The notes under the pieces are model-generated. The model was not told the DNA's origin. It saw only the letters and a program-made list of their open reading frames with translations, and made no database searches. A DNA stretch of 64,000 bases from Fasciolopsis buskii (taxonomy: Eukaryota; Platyhelminthes; Trematoda; Plagiorchiida; Fasciolidae), in the NCBI GenBank assembly GCA_008360955.1, contig LUCM01003804.1, positions 448,267-512,266 on the forward strand, written 5' to 3'. Every line of letters begins with the position of its first letter. The first letter of the stretch is position 1. This document shows, piece after piece, positions 1 through 11,756 of the stretch. Made by a program: the position numbers and the translations under genes.

Positions 1-537
1 TAGTGAAAATAACCAAATCAGACCGACATCTAATATTCCCTATTAATAAAAATGCCTCATTTTGTTGTGAACCACTGGGTATCTGAGCGTGTTAGATTGT
101 CCATGACTTTGTTGGTGCATTCAAGTCGTCCCTGAATCGATCAGCTTCGTTTGTTTGCTTTCCGTCCTGCGTGATAAAATGGCTGGTTGATAGAGTAGAC
201 CGCGCATGCTTGTTGGCTGTTCAGCTCTCTCCAGCAGTCCAGTCCGAGTTGAACTTTACCTCACCAAGACTCTGGAATTCGGTTGTATTTTGCTGATGTA
301 AGGTTATCGTCTCGATCATCGATTACTGCAGTTTTGCTCATGATTTATCCTGCGTGTAATGACCGACAAACAACGACCTAGCATGCTTTTCCGCAAACAT
401 TGTTAAGCAAAAAACGCGTACTGTCACACTTGACGAGGTCTGTTTGGATTGTGCGTAAGGTACTGATTCAGTTTTCTGCTCATCCACTCCTTACAGCTGT
501 TAACGTGGCTTTCATTTATTTTTGTTTTTCGTTGCAG

Positions 538-707
538 GTTATTCTTCCACTACCGAACCGGTCGTTGGGGCTATCTCGAATTCCTTAGAACATTCTCCAT
601 TCGGCAAACTTGACAAAAGTCTACCCACCCCGTTGCCTGAGGATCCACTATCTGAACTTGACCCAACCGATGGGCAACCGGAGGGTGAGTCGATGAGTTT
701 TCCCCTG
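538..707 (+). CDS. Internal exon of unidentified acidic/serine-rich protein
   Basis: The exon follows a pyrimidine-rich tract ending TTTTTCGTTGCAG (acceptor AG at 536-537). Only one frame stays open; the other two hit stops. The translation is rich in Ser, Pro, Glu and Asp (SLPTPLPEDPLSELDPTDGQ) and looks disordered. Two good donors exist: GTGAGT at 685 (phase 1) and GTGAGT at 708 (phase 0). The 708 donor joins in frame to the phase-0 terminal exon at 4678, so I prefer it. The exon starts in phase 1, so upstream exons lie beyond the left edge or were not recognised. I do not recognise the protein family. No promoter is visible. Confidence 0.55.
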
Positions 708-1049
708 GTGAGTTCAGCTTCTACAATGTGACGCTTATAGGGAAACAAATTTGCGAAATTCATAAATGTGCATTAAAGAAAACGGGTCGTGCGAACGGAA
801 AATAAGATTGAATGCATGTGCACTTCGCCAAAAGCGTATTCTCTTATTCTTTTAACAACTTTGTCCCTCAACGGTGGAGCCGTTCTCTCTTTCTCGTGCA
901 ACCCTGTTCGGCCAGGTACACGTTTACAATGTTTTGCCAATCTCAGAAATCATGGTTACCCTTTACTGTTTGCACGACTATCTCCTAAAAGAGGACAACT
1001 CATCTCCTTGGACAACGTGGATGGACACCGATCGTGCTGTGCTGTTAAA
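708..1049 (+). other. Intron sequence, first part
   Basis: Between the 708 donor and the SINE head I see no exon with convincing splice sites and no recognisable repeat. Confidence 0.35.
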
Positions 1050-1260
1050 GGACAAATCGGTGGTGGTCAAATGGATTAACCATCTGTTGTCAAAATGATC
1101 AGAGGTTCGACTCCCAGATCCGCCGGTCACTTTGGTGATAGACGACATTTCTCTGCTGTCCGGCTGGTTAATACACCTGACTTATTGAGAACTCATTCAG
1201 TTGTATGCCAACCCAATTTTCATGGTCACGGTTATCGGTCTCCGCCCTTCGTGTAGTGGA
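1050..1260 (+). repeat. tRNA-derived SINE copy 1
   Basis: A box-A-like stretch (GGTGGTCAAATGGATTAACC, about 1060-1080) is followed by a perfect RNA polymerase III box B, GGTTCGACTCC, at 1104-1114. After it comes AGATCCGCCGGTCACTTTGG, which recurs almost unchanged near 62,190. This head plus a shared non-tRNA body is the signature of a tRNA-derived SINE rather than a tRNA gene. No acceptor-stem pairing is visible. It lies in the intron of the 538-5082 gene. Confidence 0.6.
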
Positions 1261-1264
1261 CATT

Positions 1265-2290
1265 AGTAGCTATAGGCCATGCATCGTCCGTTACATATCA
1301 TGTAAAGAAACCACCAGTAGTAGTGACTACAGTGCTGCCGTAAGCCTTGGCGTTCAAAGCCTTTCTCAACGGCATTAATGCACATTTCCAACTCTTCACC
1401 TCGACCGCAATAACTTTGTCGTATTTGAATATCTAGATCTTTCAGCACCGGGACGTGTCTGGAGCTATGCGATCAACAACTGCACTTGCTATTCCACGGA
1501 AATTCGAGCAGCAGGAAAAAAAAACAAAAAAGGGAATAGTCATAAATTGAAATGTTCAGCCCAGCTAACAGAGCACGTGCGGTACGTTTGTGTGAATTCA
1601 AGTCTCGACGAGTTCGAAAGCCTTTCACCGTTGGATCAGTACATGAAAAATGTTAAATAAATCCTACTGAAACGCTCGCCCAGTTCGTACAACGTCACAT
1701 TATATAGTGAGCAATCGACTTTGTGTAAAAGCGCTACGCAAAATCCAACTTGCTCACTCGGTTTTTCGACAATTCCCCTAGAACCAAATAATGAAAGAAT
1801 TTAGTATCATTTCAGTAATTTACCCTGTACGTGATCACAACAACCGTAAATTTCCGGTGTTTCAAGTCCATACTCGCATGCGCACCGTCGTTCGCTTTCG
1901 TGCCCCGGAGAATCACGTGACTCGGTCGAGATGGTGCACGAGCGGTGTGTTGCGGTTTAAAATTCAAATTTTCAGGCAGAACGTAAAATCCAACGCGTGA
2001 ATTTTCAATGCACACGATACAATACTCCCCTCACAAAGCATCAATCAAAGGGGCAAAGAAGCTTGGGACAGTCTAGTGGAATCAGAAACAAAAAGATCCG
2101 GTAAAGATTCTAACAGAACAGGTAGTGATATTTCTTAAGAAAGTCTGTTATATTTCGGGACGGCTGCTCTCAAAAAGGTAGACCGCTTGCTGTCGACCGA
2201 ATTACCGCCACGCCCCATCTTCTGAGACTTCATGAGATTCAACACTAAGTATCACGGCTGCCGATTTTCTCTCATTTAATTCAATATTAC
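1265..2290. other. Intron interior, nothing recognised
   Basis: No exon-like frame with splice sites and no repeat that I can match elsewhere. It contains an A-rich tract near 1517-1530. Confidence 0.4.
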
Positions 2291-2299
2291 ACAACCGGG

Positions 2300-3460
2300 T
2301 CCATTCTGTCTACTCTACACACTTGCAAAATCGTCAGGACTTCATCACTCTCACTAAAACTCGCGAAGTGGACTGGGATATTGGCTCTGTCCACCGATAT
2401 CCTCAGTTCTTTAGCGGAAACTTAAGTCCCTCCATCAGATACCACTCATTTCCAATTTTCTACCTACACTTGCAAGACTCTTTTGCTCTTGGTGAAACTG
2501 TCAATGCTTTTGTTCATCATTAAGTTGCTGTCTGTCGCATAGCAAATATTTTTTTCCGACTCGCTAATTCCAATTCATATGGACGAAACCACGACACTTT
2601 TCTTCAATCATTGCTTTTTTGCTGGTCATCATTCCCCCATCAACGGCGACTTCATTTCTGGTTTCTTATCTCTAACTGTGGGACACAAGCCTGTTGCAGA
2701 CTCCGGCTGTCATATTAATATCTCAAGAGATCCTACTGATCACTGCCGGGAGAGGCTAACGCACTCTTCTGACTCCTCGGTCACGGGGCGTGAAGCCGAA
2801 CAACTCGTTGTGATCAACAATTTATCTTAACCAACTAACTGCCTCACACGTATACCCCATGGGTCTGACGACCATGATCATGCTGTTGATTTTATTCTCA
2901 CTTCTATGCCTTCTCTCTACTCGAATATTTCTATTCTCCTTTTTGGCTCATCAGACCACTGTGCTTTTACGCCTTCCATCAGCCTTACTGGTCAAATGTT
3001 TGTTCTCTTCCAGACATTTTAGCACTAAAGTTGGAACGGTCTTCAACACTCCCTGGTTCAACTACACATGCGACCATGTTCGGTTGAAGCGACCAGCATT
3101 TCGCTGTAGCGTCGCTCGGCCACTCCCACTTCTCCCCATCGCTTTGTAGAAGCCGTGATCAGATGCTAGTTAGCTATACGAAGTGCCACTGAACACTTCA
3201 TCTGTTGTAAAACAGAGGGCTAAGTTTTATCCGCCGGTGGTACTCAAGAATTTTGGTTGCCTGTCAAAAAAATCCCTCGAAATTTTGCCTTTTTAGTTTT
3301 ACTCCTGTCGGTTATTCCTGTTATGCTTTTGTTTACAAATCTCACAAAGAAACCGAGGTTTCTGCTTTCCGGTTTGTCTTCCATTCTGTTTGCTCGGTTG
3401 TCGTATTCCTCTCATACTTCTGTTTCCAGTAACCGTCCTTACGCTCCTGCTCCAACTCAA
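2300..3460 (+). mobile_element. Decayed Jockey/CR1-type LINE (endonuclease end to pre-RT linker)
   Basis: One frame from 2579 carries the C-terminal half of an apurinic-endonuclease domain: SSDSSVTGREAEQ near 2770-2805, then TRIPHGSDDHDHAVDFILTS near 2855-2915 and FGSSDHC near 2944-2964. This is the T-R-I-P / D-L-F-L-T-S / G-S-S-D-H motif series of Jockey/CR1-group elements. A TAA at 2827-2830 interrupts it. A linker motif like FW.L.K.I..NF follows as EFWLPVKKIPRNF near 3247-3285. Frameshifts and stops show it is dead. The reverse transcriptase itself is not recognisable. It lies inside the 708-4677 intron. Confidence 0.65.
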
Positions 3461-3633
3461 GTGAAGTCAGTAGTTGTGCGCCCAAAGCGCAGATTTTGTA
3501 CCTATTATTATTGGATCCGTGGCTTAAGAAAAATAATACCACGCAAGCACAATTTCAGCTCGGAAGACGTCAACAAGTGGAAGAAACACTGTTTTGTATA
3601 TCCTTCTTTACTGTCCTCCATTTGTTTTTACAG

Positions 3634-3903
3634 GTTTACTTAAGGAAGATTAAAGCTCCCCCTCGGAACTGTGTGTGTCTTTCATGCCACCAAACGAATT
3701 GTCCGTTAAACTGTGATCAACGCATATCCATATGTCAAAATTTGGCTCACAAGATACCTTCAAACCCCACTCAACCTCAGCATGAGGATCCCTTAAAGTG
3801 CCACTTTACGCGATTCGCTTTTCTTCCCGCACCCTCCAGAATCAATGCCTATAAGAACTCCACTGTCCCTTACAAACCGAGACCGTCTCAGCCTAGTTAT
3901 TGA
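3634..3903 (+). CDS. Possible alternative terminal exon
   Basis: A strong acceptor (TCCTCCATTTGTTTTTACAG, AG 3632-3633) precedes an open frame of 89 codons to TGA at 3901-3903, in phase 0, the same phase as the donor at 708. The translation has a Cys cluster (CVCLSCHQTNCPLNC) and a basic, Pro-rich end. It matches no family I know and could equally be chance sequence or remains of the neighbouring LINE. Confidence 0.25.
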   Translation, partial: VYLRKIKAPPRNCVCLSCHQTNCPLNCDQRISICQNLAHKIPSNPTQPQHEDPLKCHFTRFAFLPAPSRINAYKNSTVPYKPRPSQPSY

Positions 3904-4221
3904 TTGGCGTATCGCAAACCCTCGAGTCACTTACTTGACGAGTTTTTCTTCCCGTTTCCTTTTTCCCTCTTTTATGAGGCGATGGGTAAGACTTTTTTAG
4001 TTGAAATATAAACATTTTCTTCTACGCAAAGGTTAATAAATACGTTGGGCGGATGAGATATATTCCCTGGTCGAACACTCTCGAAGGAAATTTGCCCCAC
4101 CAACGCAACGCAACATTCTGGAAGAAGTTATATTGAACCGTGCAGCGGGCTGCCGGCGAGTTTGTTTAAATCTTATCATCTTGCAGATTTCATGTACTCT
4201 TGCAAATGTTAGTGACTCAAC

Positions 4222-4392
4222 CTGGGACGAGAAAGCCCGATAAAGTACCGTTAAGATACCTCCCCGGGCGAGACGATCCGCTTGTTTCAGGGTTCCCATC
4301 GAGGCTGTCACTTCACATCCTGTTTCTGTGAATCTCTTTGGACATTTGCGATAATGGTGAATTTGGGCTGTTGTCTGGCGGAATTTGTCCAC
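4222..4392 (-). CDS. Candidate minus-strand exon, unidentified
   Basis: 57 open codons, phase 0 at both ends, between TTTATTTTGAG and CAG|GTTGAGT. The surrounding frame is open for 154 codons. The translation is basic and matches no family. It lies antisense in the intron of the plus-strand gene, which makes it less likely. Confidence 0.2.
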
Positions 4393-4677
4393 CTCAAAAT
4401 AAAGGTAATTATTAGATAATTGGAATTTGGTTATTGGAGTGGGTCGTGAATTAGAGGGGGTAAGGAACACTGGCCGGCTGTTGGCACAAAAAAGCATGAA
4501 ACACTTAGCTACTGAAATTGTTGGTACTATTTCCCCCTTTTTCTTCTAGGTTTGTGTCCAGAAATGACCTCTTGAAATGCGTTACTTCTTTAAATGCTTT
4601 TTCAGTTCAGTGATACTTATTTTTCGATTACCTGGCCACATTTTAATCTAAATTTATTTCTTTTGTGTACCTTGGAG

Positions 4678-5082
4678 ACACCAACGTTATCCGACTCCGA
4701 GTCCGCGGACGGCCGTCTCAAACCGGAGGAGATTGGTCTCGAACTGGACGAGACAACGCAGGTTGACGATGAACATGAGCAGGATAATGCTGATAATGAT
4801 GACGATGATGACGAAGTATCGGGGGCAATCGCCATGCCTCTGGGCAGCAGTATTCGACACGGGGTCGCTGCTAGCTATCATCACGCCGGCCTGTCCAACC
4901 GCAATTTGGATAGATCACGAATGGGTTTCAGCCTAGTCACAGGTTCCCAGTATAACACCAATGTGGGATCGGTAACTCGCAGTACGTACCAGCCTTCCGT
5001 TCGAATCCCAGCTGTTGTGCCGATCAATTCACCCGACTCACGTCTATCCACCACGGTTCCAGTTCATCGATCGTTCTTTTAG
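4678..5082 (+). CDS. Terminal exon with acidic tail, same gene as 538-707
   Basis: The open frame runs about 134 codons to TAG at 5080-5082. It opens with TPTLSDSESADG and continues into a strongly acidic stretch with runs of Asp and Glu around residues 27-45. A Ser/Arg-rich low-complexity part follows, and the protein ends in VHRSFF. The acceptor is CTTTTGTGTACCTTGGAG (AG 4676-4677, phase 0); TTCAG at 4601-4605 is an alternative. Phase 0 matches the donor at 708. A possible poly(A) signal AATAAA lies at 5711-5716. The composition suggests a disordered C-terminal tail of a larger protein; no domain is recognised. Confidence 0.55.
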   Translation, partial: TPTLSDSESADGRLKPEEIGLELDETTQVDDEHEQDNADNDDDDDEVSGAIAMPLGSSIRHGVAASYHHAGLSNRNLDRSRMGFSLVTGSQYNTNVGSVTRSTYQPSVRIPAVVPINSPDSRLSTTVPVHRSFF

Positions 5083-5829
5083 TAGTGCTCTGAGAAAATT
5101 TGATGGCGCCAATTCTTTAACTCGCTCAGAAAGCCACCCACACTTCTCCACTGCTCTTACTTGGACCTTATGTCTTGATTAACGATTCTACACTAACCTA
5201 CCACGCGCTTTCCTCATGTTTTCTACCCCCTTTCTCATTCTACCTGCGGTTCTACTTTATACCGAGCTGTCCCAGTGCTCCTTTAATCTTGCTTTTCAGT
5301 GTTTGTATGTTTTTCGCTCCGGGTTTTGAAATGCTGCTCGATCTTGTACATGATAGTTTTTTTGCCGTTGATGTTGCCAAAACCGTTACTTCTGGTTCTA
5401 ATGCGACTCAGAGCTACAGACCCAATGAGTCACATGCCTCTTTTCACAGGTGTACAAAATCTTAATGCAGCCCGCACATACATACACACACATACGCACA
5501 CATGAGGAGGAACAGCAGGAAACTGTTCAATTGCTGCTAAGCACTGGGAGAACAAATCGTCGTTATCTTGCCATTCTCACTGTACATCCAGCTTCGTTTA
5601 TCTCGCCCAGGTCACTCCGTTTGTTTATGCCCTCTGGTCACACTCTTGGAGCTTTTCATCAGTATCTTGTTAGTCAAGATCAGTTGAAATGGAAATGGTG
5701 ATTGTATGCAAATAAATTAGTGAATCGGATTGAAAAAAACTATATGCGTAAGAATAAGCTCCAGGTTGGGTTATTTGGCAGATCTTATTGTCACAGACAA
5801 AAAAGTACTTTTTTACCGCTGCTGCTACA

Positions 5830-8800
5830 ACAAAGCTGCACCTTGACGTGGTGTGATGGCTTCCATGCCTCCATGACCCAACGGGCTATACAAGATGGCT
5901 TATCTCAAGCCGAAGATCCAATTATGCCCGGAAGGCCAATGGGTAGAGGCCTGACGAAGTAGTCTCCTGGTCCTCCCAGTCGGGGTTGATCTGAGTTAAC
6001 AGCTCAGTCGGAAAAACGAGTGGAAGAATAATTGATCCAAGTAGATGGGCTTCCACTGAGCTATACCCCGCTGCCTTGCGGTCAGGTTCTTGTCAGAACC
6101 AAAGGCTTTGGTTGAGAACCCTAATCGTTCTTCTGTTTAGCGGCTGGATTCCCTAGCAGTACCCGTCCATCAATCTCCATGAGTTACACGCCTACAAATA
6201 ATCCCATACTGCATCGGTCGTCGCGTGGGATAATCAGGATCACACTGCCCATTGCATCGAGCGCAGGCGGGGTGGGTAAAGTATGCTACTGCTCAGTTCC
6301 CTCTCTTTTATTCAACCTGTCCCCTTTGTCTCCAACCGAATCTCTTTGCCCCTTCTGTCTACTCTTAGTGTTCCCACTGATAACACGTCCGATAATGGCA
6401 AAGGTTCGTTGTCAGGTAGTGCTGTAGGTGGTTTTCAGTCTGTTAGCTCACATTTTCTCAAGCCTCGTCAGCCTCTGAATCTCGGTTCCTTCAATGTGCG
6501 CACTTTAATGCAGGTTGGCCAACAGGCGTGTTTGGCTCTGACAGTGGACTCACTTTCGATTGATGTCTGCTGCGTGAGTGAAACATGAATTCAGGATTCG
6601 CGTAGAGTAATTCAGCTAACTGCGCATAATGTCTCGCCAAGGTATTTCCTGCACACCTCAGGAGACGAAGCACCTCAAGCTGAGTCAATGCGGTGTAGGA
6701 ATAGTGTTAAGTGGGAAGGCTAAGGCAGCTCTTTTAGACTAGATCCCAGTCAACAGTCGCTTGTGCGCCGTGAAGCTGTAGGGAGGATAGTTGTGTTGCG
6801 CGCAGTTTATTTGTCATGTCGAGGTACGCTTCAACAGACTGCAGCACTGACGTGGAGAAGACGAATTTTACGATGAGTTCGTCACCCTTGTTTGGAAGAA
6901 TAAAGGCTCTGATGTCGTAGTGGTAGCAGGTGATTTTAATGCACAAGTTGGAAACCCATTTAGGTGGTCGGAGCGTCTTGCCTGCTCAGCGAATAGGTAA
7001 TGGAGAAAGACTTCTGTGCAGACACTAACCTATTCCTATGTAGTACGAATTTCCGACAAAGTTCGCGTCGCACGGCGACATGGCGCTCTACTACCTCGAC
7101 AGGTGACCTGGGTCAGATCGACCATATCACAGTAAGCTACCGTTGATACGGTTCTGTCCAGAACTGTCGATCACACTGGACCACATACATCGAATCGGAC
7201 CATGCGTTAGTTTTAATGCAATTTTTGCTGCAGTTCAACGGCCATGGACACAGGCCACAAACTCTACTGGCTGTCAAACATTTTTGCGATTGGTCTGTTC
7301 GCAACAGCTTTGAACAGAAACTATCCGAAGAACTAAGGAATTTGACGAGCAGAAACGTAGACGAGGAGTGGGATCAAATAGAGCAGGCTATACATTTAGG
7401 AGCAGATTTCGCCTGCGGTCTTAGATCTAGCGTTCATCAAACAGCTGGATCTCGCAAGGTTCGCTCGTCATCATCATCACCATCGTTCAGCGTTAAACAA
7501 CAAGGCGAGCCTCACTGACCGCTGCCTTTTCTCCAAAGTTACATGTTTCTATGAAAGGAGTGAATATCCAAGAGGAACAGGGGGTGCACCTACACAGGTG
7601 CGAAGCGATGCCATCTAACTGTGGGAGTGTACTCTTTCAATTATTGTGATTCGATAGAAAATGACAATACGATCGCCACTGTTCGCGATTCACTGCCCTA
7701 TCTTTCAGTGTCTTTAGCCAGCTAAGTGACGGGTCTTTCGCATCCCAACCACGGAAACGTGAGACATCTACTTTACTTAATTTCGCTGTACGTTTTCTCA
7801 TTCGACGTTGGCATGTCATCTGTTGACCTCCACATGGCTTCTTGCATTCCTTAGGCGGAACCAAAAATAGGGTCGCTGGACCTAATGGGGCAAAAACGCC
7901 AGCTCCCTAACTACAAGGAGGTGAATAAGATGTGTTGACAGTTACGGCGTCAGTTGACGATAAGTCTTAAGAATGACCCTGAAAACTGGTGGGTTAAGGT
8001 AGTCGAAGATGGAAGTAGCGACCGCCTTAGGTAACTGTCAAAGACTGTTTAAGGTTATGCGCGACACTGGCGGGCGGCGAACTTTGGTTAGTGAAGTCGT
8101 GTGCGATAGAAGTGGAGAGGTCATCCACGGCAAACAACAAAAGCTGAATACTTCACGGATCAGTTTGGCTGGCCGTACGCTAACGTGTTTCCTCTGACGT
8201 GTGCAGCTGCGAATCCTTGGGATGTGCCTGTTGAGCCCTAACGAAAGTGGAAGTAGAGTAGAAAATTGGACTTTCTAAAAAATAAGAAAGTCGGCCGGTC
8301 CCGACGAGCGTACCACGATTCTTTTCAAATTGGGTGGAGAAACCGTGATGAAAGCACTTACTTTCTTGCTTCATGATATTTGGAATGAGGAGCGTATTCG
8401 GTTATCGTGTAGTGAGTCACTGATTGTACACATCCTGAAGAAGGGCACTCGGAGTGACTAACAATCTTTGCTGGATTTGTTTAATTCCAGTAGTTACTAA
8501 ACTTAGTTAGTTATGTTCGACAATGCTGCACCGTTTGACACCGGTTCGAGAGAGTATCACTCCTTGATGGCTGACTGGATATCGTCCAGGTCGAGGTTGC
8601 ATTGACCAGATATTCAGTTGTTTAGCAAATACTCGGAACGCGCTACACATTTCCACTCTACGATGATAGTCTTTCTGGACTTGAGAGACGCGTTCGACCC
8701 CGTAGATCGGACAGCACTATTCAGTACTCTCCATCGGAAGGGTATGCCAGTGAAGATCGTGAACCTGTTGTGAGCATTGTACTTGCTTACCTGTGGTCGC

Positions 8801-9790
8801 TTGAGTGTACGGCGAACTCTCTGGTTCATTAGAAATGATTAGTCGTATTCAGCAACTGTGTCCCTTATATCCATTCCTGTTCATTGTCGTGTTGGTCTAA
8901 GAAATGGAAGATGCTTTAGGAGGTATCAGTGATGTATGGGTCGAACTGAAAAATTCTGAGAACCCATGGGACCAAGGTTACGCAGATGACATCGTGTGCT
9001 TGGTTGAATCCGCGGACCATGCACAACGTGCACTAGATGGACCCTCTAGGTCTGTGGCTCGGTTTTGCATGTGCTTTATACCTTAACAGTATGAAGTATT
9101 GGACGGTAGTGCCGAACTTGGTGCTGGACGGCGAGGAACTAAAGATTGTGGACCGTTTTATTTACCACGGTAGTTGCACGTCGAGCGATGGTTACTTGGC
9201 CGTAGAGGTAAGCACGCCTATTTTGAAGGCTCGATCTACGTACGCTGGACTGAAGCATTTGTGGCGTTGGTCTGATATTTCACTGAAGTTGAAAGGTCGT
9301 GTTTTCTATGTCACAGTGCACTCATTTCAATTCTGTTTTATGGTTGCGAGACATGGAGTAAGTGTGTGGGCGATGTTCGTCGGTTTGTGGTTTTCGACCA
9401 CTGATGTCTACTTAGTATGACTAGGATTAGATGGAGTGACTGGGTGATTAATGCAGAGGTGAAAAATCCAGTATTAAGTACCAGTTCTTAAAATACCTTA
9501 TCTCAACGTACTGAGCTTGGTAGTCTGCGCTGGTTGAGTCACGTGTCGCGTATATCGAACACTCGTGTGCCATACCGTGCGGTATTTTGCGTTCATTCTA
9601 CGAAATGGAAGAAGTCATGTGTAGGTGGGCGAAAGATGTTGCAAGGTGAACTGAGGGAATACACAGTGGAGTTAGGTAAAGTTGGTGTCTCACATCTTCG
9701 CGGTTGGGATCCGAAGAACTCGTCAACTAGCTGGCTGGAAACATTGAAGGATATGACAGCGAGAAGTGAATAGAGAATGTCGTTTTTTTA
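5830..9790 (+). mobile_element. RTE-clade (SR2-like) non-LTR retrotransposon, defective
   Basis: The endonuclease start LGSFNVRTLMQVGQQ is at about 6478-6525, with CCVSET near 6570. An endonuclease end of the QIDHI type lies near 7110-7125, followed by the usual ESDHALV motif. Reverse-transcriptase remains lead to the catalytic YADD box at 8979-8990. The C-terminal FYGCETW motif is near 9340, and the 3' coding end carries RGWDPK near 9700. Stops and frameshifts occur throughout, so it is inactive. The 5' boundary is approximate. A second RTE has inserted at 7466-7872. RTE-clade elements encode endonuclease and reverse transcriptase for target-primed reverse transcription. Confidence 0.85.
7466..7872 (-). 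mobile_element. 5'-truncated RTE fragment nested in the element above
   Basis: On the minus strand the fragment encodes only the extreme C-terminus of the same family (RRMRKRTAKLSKVDVSRFRG, near 7730-7800). It ends at its 3' side in a (TGA)n-like tail, CGATGGTGATGATGATGA on the minus strand (7470-7488). Short tandem-repeat tails of this kind are typical of RTE-clade elements. The 5-bp TCGCT at 7461-7465 recurs at 7873-7877 as a target-site duplication. Without the insert and one TCGCT, the host element's frame reads through the site without a break, which fixes the boundaries. Confidence 0.8.
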
Positions 9791-10430
9791 TTTTTTCTCG
9801 AACCAGAACGCTTGTACGGTTAGACTGTTCTCGGTATGTTGGCTACTTTGGCGTTTTTTCGACTTGAATATTCACTCTTTTTAAGGAAACATGTAAATGT
9901 TTGGAAAAGGCAGCAGTCAGTGGGCTTTCGTCACTGTTTACCGCCGGTCGATGATAATGATACCGATTCATTTGGCCATCCGATTGGTTCCGGTTTTTTG
10001 TGAGCTACTTTCTATCCCTGGGGCCGAATGTATGCTCTACATTTCCTTATTCGTCGACTATGAATCATTTCGCCGTTTTGTGGTGATTTTATGCCATCTG
10101 CGACGACCTGTTGCGATCACTCGCATTAGTTTTCGGTTCCGGGAATTATGGTTGAGCTTAGGAGGATGCCAGTTGTTATGCGAATATGTAATTCCCTCGC
10201 GAATCTTGTATTAATGCACGAGTCGCTTCAATGTCTTGTGTTACTTTTCAGTGCATTTTGACCCTTCAAACCTTTCCGGCGGTCGTCATGCCGATTGGGG
10301 ATTTTTCTTCGGACTTGATGGTGCACGGTTCGAGTCATACCACCGCCGGGCATCTTCTCTGCTTGATAGCCCTCCGCTGGCTGCGACCTCCTTCGTGAAG
10401 AATAATGTACACTGATATTTCAATAATGAA
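9790..10430. other. Inter-element spacer
   Basis: Between two RTE copies. I see a T-rich start and no exon or repeat that I can support. Confidence 0.4.
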
Positions 10431-10943
10431 GGGAGCAAAAGTTAAGAGAATCGGTGAACATGTAAGAGGCCACCGTACGCTTGAAGAAATAGCTGCGGGA
10501 GGCGCTGACGCCAAGACCAGCTAAATTGTGCCTGAAAGTGCTCTCCCAGGACACAAGACGGCGCCATAGGCTGTAGATACGGTATACATCAGCTTCACCG
10601 ATCGTTTCGCTCACACGTGATGCTTTCTTACCGGTAATTCAGATAAGGTAAAACAGCTTGTAGGAATTTCTCGTAGCGGCAGCCAGTTCCATCTCCAAAA
10701 CTCGTTAAGACTACCAGATCTCGCGATCCTTACTCAAACTTGCCTTGACTTCACGTCTCATTACGAGCCGTGCATCATTATAACCGCTACAAGGCGCGAT
10801 GGACTCACGTGCACCAAGAAGGAACAGAGACTCAGCACAAATCCAGAGTGTCACAACGCGACGGGTCCGGCCAAAACTAACTAAGCCAGCAGAATGCAAG
10901 GCATTATTGATATGCGACCAGTGTTCATGAATGTTTGGAGGTA

Positions 10944-11208
10944 GGACAAATCCTAGCTTTGCAGCTAGTGCGCTGCGAAAGACTAATAGGCGAGTCGAAA
11001 CAGATAGGTTGCCGCAATCTAATCGATACTGCAAAATGCATTTTGGGCGCCCACCAGAGCACATTGACAGCCTAGTGCATACTAATGCGTGCTCGGAGTT
11101 GAGCGGTGTTCTCCAGTACGACCGGCAGTTTTGTGAACAGTCTCGCCATTTTTCACTAATAGCAATGTGGTCAATCTGGGTTCAACGCTGACTCGAAGAG
11201 GACAGACG
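10944..11208. repeat. Direct duplicate, left copy
   Basis: Matches 11,492-11,756 with a single difference seen (GGGTTCAAC versus GGGATCAAC). The sequence after the left copy is unrelated, while the right copy continues as in the intact homologue at 50,592 onward. Confidence 0.85.
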
Positions 11209-11491
11209 ACGGAGCGTCTTACTAACAACATTAGATAATCTCCTTTGTACTAATTCTGTCAATGTTACCATTAAATGACCAAGGTACATCTAGACGCCTT
11301 CTTAACCACTGCTTTCCCCTGAGCTTCGACGTTCTTCATTATCAACAGTATATTGGCTGCAATAAGTGGCCGCTGTCAGTCCCTCCCTTCGTCAACTTTT
11401 CCGTCACTATCGAAAAGTCAAAAAAACAAGAAACAAAAAATGGAAGAGAATAGTGATACGAATACAAACTGAGGTCAAATGCAGCTCGAGN

Positions 11492-11756
11492 GGACAAATC
11501 CTAGCTTTGCAGCTAGTGCGCTGCGAAAGACTAATAGGCGAGTCGAAACAGATAGGTTGCCGCAATCTAATCGATACTGCAAAATGCATTTTGGGCGCCC
11601 ACCAGAGCACATTGACAGCCTAGTGCATACTAATGCGTGCTCGGAGTTGAGCGGTGTTCTCCAGTACGACCGGCAGTTTTGTGAACAGTCTCGCCATTTT
11701 TCACTAATAGCAATGTGGTCAATCTGGGATCAACGCTGACTCGAAGAGGACAGACG
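11492..11756. repeat. Direct duplicate, right copy (after N at 11,491)
   Basis: Begins immediately after the single N, preceded by GCAGCTCGAG. See the left copy; the offset is 548 bp. Confidence 0.85.
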
